From JBCCSZ01 sp039199225 (lineage in GTDB: Bacteria > Bacteroidota > Bacteroidia > Chitinophagales > Saprospiraceae), in NCBI GenBank assembly GCA_039199225.1, contig JBCCSZ010000392.1, positions 1 through 5,710 on the forward strand: a stretch of DNA of 5,710 nt, written 5' to 3'. Below are positions 1 to 5,710 of the stretch, piece after piece. The number at the start of each line of letters is the position of its first letter. Position 1 is the stretch's first letter. The notes beneath the pieces were generated by a model that saw only the letters and a program-made list of their open reading frames with translations, was not told where the DNA came from and did no database searches. The translations under genes were made by a program, and so were the position numbers.

Positions 1-1052
1 TGGAATATTTGGTCCGCTTTCAAAATACCGGAACAGACACCGCCTTTACAGTGGTGATTCGAGATACACTGGATGTCGATGTTGATCTGCGAACTTTGGT
101 ACCCGGACCGTCCAGCCATCTTTACGATTTGACGGTGTACGACAGCCGCGTGCTGGAATTTACCTTCAACAATATTTTACTGCCCGACAGTACGACCAAT
201 GAACGAGAAAGCCACGGTTTTGTCTTCTTCGATTTGGATGCACCCAAAAATTTGCCGCCAGGTACCCGAATTGAAAACACGGCCGCCATTTACTTTGATT
301 ACAATAAACCCATCATCACCAATACGGTCCTCAATACGATTGCGGCGCCGGATGTGACCACCCAATTGACACTTCGTGCTTGCGGCAGCATCGAATACAA
401 CGGAACGCTCTACACAGAGAATACCGTGGTGACCGATACCATTCCTCAAATGCTAAACGACAGCATCGTCGTTGCCCAATTAGAAATATGGCCAGAGTTG
501 ACTGTCGAGCTGATCGAAACCTATTGTGAGGGGGACAATCCGATGCCTGCAGGCAATTACACCTACACTTACGAAGATCAAAATGGGTGCGACAGTACAG
601 TTTTGCTAGAGATCATCGTGCTCGAAAATTTCAATACCACCGTAACAATCCCCTTACAGTCTGGTGCCATTTATCAAGGGCAGGTCTATACGATGGATAC
701 GACCTTCACCACCGTTTACCAGTCTGCCAATGGCTGCGACAGCATTGTGACGACCCAAATCGACATATTGACCAGCCTGGATAACCTGACCAAGGAACAA
801 TGGCAGATACAAGTATTTCCAAACCCAGGAAGTGGACTGTTCCACGTTCGTTTGGAAGGAGAGGTACCGGATCAATACGATTGGGAATTGATGGATATGA
901 CGGGTAAGAGCATTCGCCTGGACCAACACCAAGGCACCAATCAAAAGCATTTCGAGCTACACTTGGAACATCTACCAGATGGCGTATACCACCTCCTGTT
1001 GCGATCTCGACAAGGGGTAAAGGCGACCCGTTTGGTAAAACTCCGCTCTTAA
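1..1052 (+). CDS. C-terminal part of a large T9SS-secreted surface protein (5' end outside window)
   Basis: The 3' end of a gene that begins left of the window. The reading frame is open from the first complete codon (base 3), and the TTG at base 9 is an internal leucine, as shown by alignment with the downstream paralogue. Bases 3-350 encode most of a DUF7619-type domain, a beta-rich module common in Bacteroidota secreted proteins, with the FQNTGTDTAF, RDTLD, LPDSTTN and FDYNKPIITNT signatures. Next come three cysteine/Tyr-Gly repeats: bases 381-488, 489-620 (tgc of GCDST at 588-590) and 621 to about 770 (tgc of GCDSI at 735-737). The last 79 residues (813-1049) are a type A T9SS sorting domain (Por_Secre_tail): VFPNPGSG start, a central DMTGK turn, LPDGVYHL and a basic end. 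By family knowledge the protein is exported through the Sec system, then through T9SS, with the tail removed and the protein released or anchored at the surface. No catalytic motif is visible, so the function is unknown. The stop is TAA at 1050-1052. Confidence 0.93.
   Translation, partial: EYLVRFQNTGTDTAFTVVIRDTLDVDVDLRTLVPGPSSHLYDLTVYDSRVLEFTFNNILLPDSTTNERESHGFVFFDLDAPKNLPPGTRIENTAAIYFDYNKPIITNTVLNTIAAPDVTTQLTLRACGSIEYNGTLYTENTVVTDTIPQMLNDSIVVAQLEIWPELTVELIETYCEGDNPMPAGNYTYTYEDQNGCDSTVLLEIIVLENFNTTVTIPLQSGAIYQGQVYTMDTTFTTVYQSANGCDSIVTTQIDILTSLDNLTKEQWQIQVFPNPGSGLFHVRLEGEVPDQYDWELMDMTGKSIRLDQHQGTNQKHFELHLEHLPDGVYHLLLRSRQGVKATRLVKLRS
3..1052 (+). repeat. Paralogous C-terminal segment, copy 1
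   Basis: This segment and 3517-4431 encode the same C-terminal module set. Residues encoded by 9-488 align without gaps to residues 810-969 of the downstream protein (3523-4002). By eye 30 mismatches fall in the first 118 positions, about 75% identity. After an extra 132 bases (489-620), the alignment resumes and runs to the stop. Many DNA differences in the best conserved part are synonymous, which points to an old tandem duplication under protein-level selection. Confidence 0.85.
489..620 (+). repeat. 44-residue cysteine repeat unit present only in copy 1
   Basis: Exactly 44 codons with no counterpart in the downstream paralogue, starting WPELTVELIE and ending with TVLLEIIV. Inside are YCEGD (tgt at 525-527), a GNYTYTY strand and NGCDST (tgc at 588-590). 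This is one full unit of the Bacteroidota repeat type with C ... Y-T-Y ... GCDS ... L-x-I. The following gene-1 unit (from 621, with TIPLQSG) aligns directly to residues from 970 of the paralogue (VNVPLQSG). The simplest reading is gain or loss of one repeat unit; the direction cannot be told from two sequences. Confidence 0.8.
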
Positions 1053-1095
1053 TCTTTTATTGCAAAATTAAAATAACAGACAAAAACATAAGCAG
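1053..1095 (+). promoter_or_regulatory. Short A-rich spacer and leader between the two paralogues
   Basis: These 43 bases are very A/T-rich upstream of the ATG and contain gacaaaaac at 1079-1087, ending 8 bases before the start. No Shine-Dalgarno, no stem-loop with a U-tract and no clear Bacteroidota promoter (TTTG ... TAnnTTTG) can be seen. The short spacing suggests that the gene is read from an upstream promoter, with A-rich initiation as is common in Bacteroidota. Low confidence as a defined element. Confidence 0.35.
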
Positions 1096-4000
1096 ATGAA
1101 AACATTGATCCCAGTTTGTATCCTTTTGTTTCAGTTGGTCCTTGGAACAGCTACCGCACAATGTAATTTTGATGCAACCATTACGACGACAGAGGCTCTT
1201 TGCAACAATACACCAAGTGGTGCATTAGACGTTGAATTGAGTGATTTTGCCTTTCCAGGTGTGTGGATTTTATCAGGTGTCGGACCCACCCGCTTGGACA
1301 GCATTTTCCAGAATAATTTTTCCATCCCCAACGTCGATCCCAGATCGAATACGTTGGTTCTCATCGATGCCAATGATTGCAGCCGTAATGTCAATTTCAG
1401 CGTGCAAAACCCTCCGCTATTGGTTACCCAAACGATTCGGACCATCCTACCGGATTGTAGCAATGATTCTTTGGGCGGTTTCATTGAGGTAATTGGTTCG
1501 GGGGGAACACCGCCTTATACCTATGCTTGGGAACCCAATGTCAGCACGACAAATATTGCCAATAATTTGCCCATCGGCGACTATCAAGTCACGGTGACGG
1601 ATGCCAATGGCTGCCAGGCAGTATCTGGTTTTGGGTTGAATGGGGCCGTCAATATACGAATCGATGTTTTGTCCAATAACTGTAGTACACCCAACTCGGG
1701 CAGTTTGGAGGCCGTAGCTAATGGAACGCCTCCTTACGACATCCAGTGGAGTACTGGAGATACGACAGCCGTCATCAGCGATTTGGGTGCTGGCATTTAT
1801 CGGGTGACCGTCGTAGATGCTTTGGGATGCCAATCTGTTGAAATTGCCGAAATTGAGGGGAATGGCGATGGACAGATTTTTAATCTGCAGGTTATAGTCG
1901 TCGATCCGGCCTGTGGTGGTATTAAGGACGGCCAAATACTGGTCGATCCGGAATGTGGTATTCCTCCTTACACCTTTAATTGGAGCGACGATCGCTTGGA
2001 TGGCATGAGTGCGGTGAGTAACCTGGCTGCTGGTTTCTATGTGGTCACTGTCCAAGATGCCCTCGGCAATCAGGAGATACAATCGTTTTCCTTGACCAGC
2101 CCGTCCGATCTGGAAATGATCCTTACTGAAGTACAGGATGTATCTTGCTTTGGAGGCTCAGACGGACTGCTGAAAGTTCAGGTGGCTGGTGGCGTACCGC
2201 CCTACTCTTATTCCTGGTCTACAAATAACAGTTCTACCAATTGCATCGTCGGGATGTCTGCTGGTGATTACAGCGTAACTGTGACGGATAACAACGGTTG
2301 TACCATTGAAAGTCTCTACACTGTCAGCGAGCCGGAGGATGCAGTAGCGGTTACAATCGAAGTCGATCAATTTGCTTGTAATAACGAAGGCGCACTGGCG
2401 GCCATACCAATGAACGGATTGGCCCCCTATACCTATCTTTGGAGCAATGGCCAAACGGATTCTATTGCCACAGGTCTGTCTTCTTCCAATCACTCCCTGA
2501 CGGTGACGGATGCCAATGGGTGTTTTATCATTGAGGAATATTTTTTGGATGGTCAGTTGGCCCTTCAGGTCAGCAGTACGACCGCAGATTGCGACAGCCT
2601 GCGCGGGACGGCAATGGCCAGTGTGTCTGATTCTGTGGCCAATCCGCAATACAGTTGGAGCAACGGCGGAACCGGCCCGGTACAAACCAATCTATTGATT
2701 GGCGGTTACTCTGTGACGGTCGTCGATCCGCTGAGTGGCTGCAGAAGTCATAGAAATGTGTTTGTAGAAAGAGACGATAGTTGCTTTGTAGTGATTGCTG
2801 GAACAATATCGATCGATTTAGATCAAAATTGTCAGCCCGATTCTTCCTATCAGCTGTCGGGTATTTTGGTGGAGTTGAGCGATGGACAAACAGCTGTGAC
2901 CAATTTCAATGGCGCCTATGAGTTTCAGACCACTCCCGGAACCTACACGGTCAAGCCAATCCTGGACACGGCTCGCTATTCGAATGTTTGTGGTGACAGC
3001 CTGATTGTCGATGCACCAGATTGGGGGAATGTCTATGGAGGAAACGACTTTTATTTTGGTAGACGTTATTTGCTCGACTTGGGGCTGCGGCCCGTCAAGC
3101 CTGATCCACGGCCCGGCTTTGTGCGCACTTTGATCGTCGATATTGTCAACTTCAGCGATGGTCCCGAAGATGGCACTTTGACGTATACCTATGATGTACG
3201 CCACGAGTACATCGACGCATCCATTCAACCTACGACACATGATGTGGCCAATCGTAAATTGACATGGGAGCTTACAGATATTCCACGAAACACAAGCCGT
3301 CTGCAAATCCAGATGAGACTGCCGGCCACGGTACCTCTGGGAACAATCATCGATTATCATTTTAGTATCGAGCCGATCGACAGCGACTTTAATCCGGCCG
3401 ATAATGAGGTCTTTTGCCAGAGGGTAGTTGTGGGTTCCTTTGATCCAAACGACAAATCAGCCGAACAAGCGGGGCGCGGTACCAATGGTCTTTTGGACTT
3501 TGGGGTCCGGGAACTGGGCTACTTGGTGCGCTTTCAAAATACTGGAACAGATACAGCCTTTACCGTTGTGATCCGCGATACCCTGGATACGGACCTCGAC
3601 CTCAAGAGTCTTGTCCCAGGACCGGCCAGCCACCCCTATGAATTAAAGGTCTACGATAGCCGCGTGCTGGAATTTACCTTCAACGACATTCTCCTGCCCG
3701 ATAGTACCACCAATAAAGAAGGCAGCAATGGCCATGTCTTTTTTGATATTCGCTTTAAAGAGGACGCCCCTCCGGGTACCCGTGCTGAAAATAAGGCCGC
3801 CATCTTTTTTGATTTCAACAAACCAATCATTACCAATACCGTTGTCAGAACCCTACGGGCTGCGGACGTATTCACGGAACTAGACCTACAAGGCTGCGAC
3901 AGTTTGCTTTACAATGGGCAGATTTATACGGATGGTGCGATGGTCGTCGATACTTTCCAATTGGCCATTCGCGACAGCATCGTGACAGCCAGTATTGAAA

Positions 4001-4431
4001 TTTTTCAAGATGTTACCACCACCGTCAATGTCCCACTTCAGTCGGGAGATGTCTACCAGGGCAATGTATACCTCAATGACACTACTTTGACGGAAGTGCT
4101 GACCGCTAATAATGGTTGCGATAGTATAATTATCACAGAAATTAGTATCTTAACAAATGCAAACGACCTGGCCAACGAAAATTGGCAGGTAAATGTCTTT
4201 CCCAATCCTAGCAGCGGGTTATTCCAAGTGCTCTTGGAAGGTGACATTCCGCTGTCCTACACTTGGATGCTGATAGACGTACAAGGGCGCGTTATCCAAA
4301 TAAATCAGACCGAGAGCAGAAATGTTGACAAGTTCGAGCTGGATTTGACGACACTTCCCAATGGTATTTATCAGTTTTTGCTGCGTTCCAAAGAGCAGCT
4401 AAAGACGAAACGTCTTGTGAAAATAGATTAA
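1096..4431 (+). CDS. SprB-repeat, DUF7619-type multidomain T9SS-secreted surface protein
   Basis: Complete protein of 1111 residues. The ATG at 1096 is followed directly by a signal peptide (residues 1-21, MKTLIPVC then a hydrophobic core, probable cut ATA|Q), which supports this start; there is no Shine-Dalgarno, as is usual in Bacteroidota. Order of modules: degenerate repeat 36-95; six SprB-like repeats at 121-173, 196-245, 273-325, 351-402, 428-476 and 499-549, mostly Cys ... G.PPY.Y.WS ... G.Y.VTV.D..GC; a beta domain at 569-620 with an Asp/Asn loop (D574, D576, N578) like SdrD-B or carboxypeptidase-regulatory modules, possibly binding calcium; a DUF11-like beta region at about 660-776; a DUF7619-type domain at 777-917 starting with GSFDPNDKSA; two cysteine/Tyr-Gly repeats at 934-969 and about 976-1022 (GCDSI at 1007-1011); and a type A T9SS sorting domain at 1034-1111 (VFPNPSSGLF ... 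LPNGIYQF ... basic end). SprB repeats are known from the Flavobacterium gliding adhesin SprB, but this protein is much shorter and domain presence alone does not make it an adhesin. It is a tandem paralogue of the upstream gene. No enzyme motif seen; specific function unknown. Confidence 0.95.
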   Translation: MKTLIPVCILLFQLVLGTATAQCNFDATITTTEALCNNTPSGALDVELSDFAFPGVWILSGVGPTRLDSIFQNNFSIPNVDPRSNTLVLIDANDCSRNVNFSVQNPPLLVTQTIRTILPDCSNDSLGGFIEVIGSGGTPPYTYAWEPNVSTTNIANNLPIGDYQVTVTDANGCQAVSGFGLNGAVNIRIDVLSNNCSTPNSGSLEAVANGTPPYDIQWSTGDTTAVISDLGAGIYRVTVVDALGCQSVEIAEIEGNGDGQIFNLQVIVVDPACGGIKDGQILVDPECGIPPYTFNWSDDRLDGMSAVSNLAAGFYVVTVQDALGNQEIQSFSLTSPSDLEMILTEVQDVSCFGGSDGLLKVQVAGGVPPYSYSWSTNNSSTNCIVGMSAGDYSVTVTDNNGCTIESLYTVSEPEDAVAVTIEVDQFACNNEGALAAIPMNGLAPYTYLWSNGQTDSIATGLSSSNHSLTVTDANGCFIIEEYFLDGQLALQVSSTTADCDSLRGTAMASVSDSVANPQYSWSNGGTGPVQTNLLIGGYSVTVVDPLSGCRSHRNVFVERDDSCFVVIAGTISIDLDQNCQPDSSYQLSGILVELSDGQTAVTNFNGAYEFQTTPGTYTVKPILDTARYSNVCGDSLIVDAPDWGNVYGGNDFYFGRRYLLDLGLRPVKPDPRPGFVRTLIVDIVNFSDGPEDGTLTYTYDVRHEYIDASIQPTTHDVANRKLTWELTDIPRNTSRLQIQMRLPATVPLGTIIDYHFSIEPIDSDFNPADNEVFCQRVVVGSFDPNDKSAEQAGRGTNGLLDFGVRELGYLVRFQNTGTDTAFTVVIRDTLDTDLDLKSLVPGPASHPYELKVYDSRVLEFTFNDILLPDSTTNKEGSNGHVFFDIRFKEDAPPGTRAENKAAIFFDFNKPIITNTVVRTLRAADVFTELDLQGCDSLLYNGQIYTDGAMVVDTFQLAIRDSIVTASIEIFQDVTTTVNVPLQSGDVYQGNVYLNDTTLTEVLTANNGCDSIIITEISILTNANDLANENWQVNVFPNPSSGLFQVLLEGDIPLSYTWMLIDVQGRVIQINQTESRNVDKFELDLTTLPNGIYQFLLRSKEQLKTKRLVKID
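1201..1380 (+). repeat. Degenerate first SprB-like unit
   Basis: Residues 36-95 of the 1111-residue protein begin with Cys (CNNTPSGAL) and end with LIDANDC, which matches the start and the D-x-N-x-C end of the SprB-like units that follow. The central PPY.Y.W motif is missing and replaced by FPGVWILSG. It is probably a diverged N-terminal cap unit, but it could be an unrelated beta domain. Confidence 0.5.
1456..2742 (+). repeat. Array of six SprB-like repeats (coding)
   Basis: Six units of about 49-53 residues lie in tandem with linkers of roughly 22-27 residues. Each starts at a cysteine (residues 121, 196, 273, 351, 428, 499), and five end at a Gly-Cys (173, 245, 402, 476, 549); the third ends Gly-Asn (325). 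The core is a PPY or APY motif followed by Y/F-x-W, then G-x-Y-x-V-T-V-x-D. The units are strongly diverged in protein and DNA, so the array is old. The longest exact DNA match I noticed between units is a 20-base stretch encoding TVTDANG, at 1591-1610 and 2500-2519. Regular paired cysteines suggest one disulfide per unit outside the cell (inference). Confidence 0.85.
3517..4431 (+). repeat. Paralogous C-terminal segment, copy 2
   Basis: The counterpart of 3-1052, lacking the 132-base unit found there at 489-620. It encodes the rear part of the DUF7619-type domain, two cysteine/Tyr-Gly repeats and the sorting domain. The two sorting domains are 79 and 78 residues long and are clearly homologous, but more diverged than the DUF7619 part, as expected for a tail that is cut off after export. 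Confidence 0.85.
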
Positions 4432-4502
4432 GCATCAATCGGTCATCAAAACCCTTTTACTAATGATCAGTGCTACACAACTGACAAAAACTATGAACTT
4501 GT
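4432..4502 (+). promoter_or_regulatory. Spacer and A-rich leader before the third gene
   Basis: 71 bases without a believable ORF. The same nine bases gacaaaaac occur at 4483-4491, 11 bases before the ATG at 4503. The only small palindrome noticed is tgatca at 4464-4469, and there is no strong hairpin with a following T-run, so termination after the second gene is not supported. No consensus Bacteroidota promoter is recognised. Read-through from the second gene is plausible but unproven. Confidence 0.3.
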
Positions 4503-5710
4503 ATGAAAGTACTGAAGTCCTTACTACTCATCTGCTGTATCTTTTTTAGTGGATTTCCGGCCATTGCTCAATTCAACAATTGCAATGATCAAGGAACTGA
4601 AGTTTGTACAGATGCCAAGTCGACCGTCTTTCCAGTTTTCAGCATTTTGCGCTCCGGCTTTGATGGCGATCCATTTCCAGGCTGTCCGGCCAACACCCTT
4701 GATAATCCCTCTTACTACGAAATCGAGGTAGATCAGAGAGGTGTTTACACCGTGATCATTACGCCTTCTAATTGTCCCAACGGAATGGGCGCACAATCTG
4801 GTTTGTATCTCAATTGCGATCCTGCGTCGCCTGCCTTTGGCGTTCAATGCGCCTGTACGACGGGGAGTATGGCACACACTGCCGTCCTGGACCCTGGCAG
4901 CTACTTCATTTTGGTGGATGGCTGTTCGGGGGATGAATGCGAATTTTCGATTGAAGTGACCGGACAAGGTGTGGTACCGCCAGACATCAGTGGTGAATTG
5001 CTTATGAGATATAATCGGATCGAGGTATGTCCAGGTGAGGTACTCTCTTTCTCCATCGTTACCGATTCCATCGACTTACCTAGCAATGTAGCCATCGATT
5101 GGTCTTTACCACCAGGCGTCGTTCCTATTAATGATCCACCTTTTTGCGAGACGATGGACGTGATCTGGGGACCTGAAAGTGGTATTATTGAAGCATCTGT
5201 TACATCTCCCCGAACCGGAGAGGTATTCTCTGTATCTCTTTACATGCCGGTGGTAGAATTTGAAGGTTTTGAATATGGCGCTTACTGTGCAACCGATGAG
5301 CCAGGGTATTTTTATACTGGTGCAAGTACATTCTTTCCTTGTGGCGATTGGGAAATTCCTCTTTTTACCGAAAGAGGATGCGATAGTACGGTCTTTCTGA
5401 CAGTAGAATGCTTCTATTCCGAAACATTTTTTGAGTCTGGTTTAGTCTGTAGAGGCGATGTGTTCAACTCACAAGTACTTGGGCCGATCGTGGTCAACCA
5501 ACCACTGGATACAACCATTATCATCCCCAATGGCTCGGTCAATGGCTACTGTGATTCTGTGATGAATGTATTCATTGGCTTGGCTGAACCAGTGATGGAA
5601 ATCGAAAGAGAACGCATCAATTGCAATACGCCAGATTCTTCCTTTATACTCACGGCCAAATCCATTCCTTCGGTGGGCGTTGATTACCTCTGGTCGACCG
5701 TCGATGGCAA
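4503..5710 (+). CDS. N-terminal part of a large cysteine-rich secreted protein (3' end outside window)
   Basis: The frame from ATG 4503 stays open for 402 codons to the right edge. Residues 1-22 are a clear signal peptide (MKVLKS, then LLLICCIFF, probable cut AIA|Q), which fixes the start; the ATG at 4493 is out of frame. Residues 27-153 form a cysteine-rich beta domain with nine cysteines (27, 35, 61, 91, 105, 116, 118, 141, 146) and a YYEIEV ... GVYTVIITPSNC ... GLYLNCD ... LDPGSYFILVDGC ... FSIEVTG pattern. This resembles bacterial pre-peptidase C-terminal (PPC) beta-sandwich domains; the match is by pattern only. Residues 161 to about 255 look Ig/PKD-like (EVCPGEVLSFSI, then IDWSLPPGV). 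Residues 262-303 form a cysteine repeat with RGCDSTVFLTVEC, the type also found in the two upstream genes. A further Cys-bounded unit (316-350) and probably another Ig/PKD-like unit (from C374, with DYLWSTVDG) follow. A T9SS sorting domain is expected at the unseen C-terminus (inference). Function unknown; structural or adhesive surface protein is the best guess. Confidence 0.9.
   Translation, partial: MKVLKSLLLICCIFFSGFPAIAQFNNCNDQGTEVCTDAKSTVFPVFSILRSGFDGDPFPGCPANTLDNPSYYEIEVDQRGVYTVIITPSNCPNGMGAQSGLYLNCDPASPAFGVQCACTTGSMAHTAVLDPGSYFILVDGCSGDECEFSIEVTGQGVVPPDISGELLMRYNRIEVCPGEVLSFSIVTDSIDLPSNVAIDWSLPPGVVPINDPPFCETMDVIWGPESGIIEASVTSPRTGEVFSVSLYMPVVEFEGFEYGAYCATDEPGYFYTGASTFFPCGDWEIPLFTERGCDSTVFLTVECFYSETFFESGLVCRGDVFNSQVLGPIVVNQPLDTTIIIPNGSVNGYCDSVMNVFIGLAEPVMEIERERINCNTPDSSFILTAKSIPSVGVDYLWSTVDG

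Noticed and set aside
9..11. TTG as the start codon of the first gene
   Set aside because: The frame is open to the left edge, and the paralogue has Tyr-Leu at the same point inside its DUF7619-type domain, so this is an internal leucine.
1053..1095. Rho-independent terminator after the first gene
   Set aside because: The sequence is A/T-rich, but no GC-rich stem is present before a T-run.
1447..2082. 211-codon open frame on the minus strand
   Set aside because: It lies wholly inside the SprB-repeat gene, whose protein has a signal peptide and clear domains; the antisense translation shows no recognisable motif.
2158..2685. 175-codon open frame on the minus strand
   Set aside because: Antisense shadow of the SprB repeats, with no start context or domain pattern.
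1456..2742. Possible CRISPR or non-coding direct-repeat array
   Set aside because: The periodicity is at protein level (SprB-like units); DNA identity between units is low and the frame is continuous.
2818..3360. 180-codon open frame on the minus strand
   Set aside because: Antisense shadow of the beta-domain and DUF11-like region; no independent evidence of coding.
4463..4546. Small ORF of about 28 codons beginning ATG ATC AGT in the spacer
   Set aside because: Short, no signal or motif, and it overlaps the start of the third gene in another frame.
4549..4731. 60-codon forward open frame
   Set aside because: Out of frame with, and inside, the third gene; the frame from 4503 explains this DNA much better.
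4524..4967. 147-codon open frame on the minus strand
   Set aside because: Antisense to the third gene, whose forward frame has a signal peptide and a coherent cysteine-rich domain.
5451..5459. RGD tripeptide in the third protein (residues 317-319)
   Set aside because: A three-residue match to an animal integrin motif is expected by chance and has no supporting context in this environmental-type bacterium.

Overview
The window looks like the chromosome of a Bacteroidota bacterium, most likely from the Saprospiria (relatives of Lewinella, Haliscomenobacter or Saprospira). This rests on protein content: SprB-type repeats, a DPNDK-containing DUF7619-type domain, 'GCDS' cysteine repeats, Por_Secre_tail sorting domains of the type IX secretion system (T9SS), and A-rich leaders without a Shine-Dalgarno sequence. 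The taxonomic call is inference; no rRNA or marker gene is present.

Layout: three large secreted-protein genes, all on the + strand, separated by short spacers of 43 and 71 bases. (1) Bases 1-1052 are the 3' end of a gene whose start lies left of the window; it holds most of a DUF7619-type domain, three cysteine/Tyr-Gly repeats and a T9SS sorting domain. (2) Bases 1096-4431 are a complete 1111-residue protein: signal peptide, six SprB-like repeats plus one degenerate unit, a calcium-loop/carboxypeptidase-regulatory-like beta domain, a DUF11-like region, a DUF7619-type domain, two cysteine repeats and a T9SS sorting domain. (3) Bases 4503-5710 are the 5' end of a third secreted protein with a signal peptide, a cysteine-rich domain resembling the bacterial pre-peptidase (PPC) fold, Ig/PKD-like material and at least one 'GCDS' repeat. 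It runs off the right edge with no stop.

Genes 1 and 2 are tandem paralogues. Their C-terminal parts align without a gap for 160 residues, at about three quarters identity by eye over the first 118. They then differ by one clean 44-residue (132-base) repeat unit present only in gene 1, and realign to the end apart from one terminal residue. Gene 3 shares only the 'GCDS' repeat type with them. The likely picture is a co-directional, perhaps co-transcribed, cluster of exported cell-surface proteins built by duplication and repeat shuffling. The actual role (adhesion, surface matrix, gliding-related or other) cannot be read from the sequence. I see no RNA genes, CRISPR arrays, insertion sequences, phage genes or catalytic enzymes, and no convincing new system beyond this paralogous surface-protein cluster.
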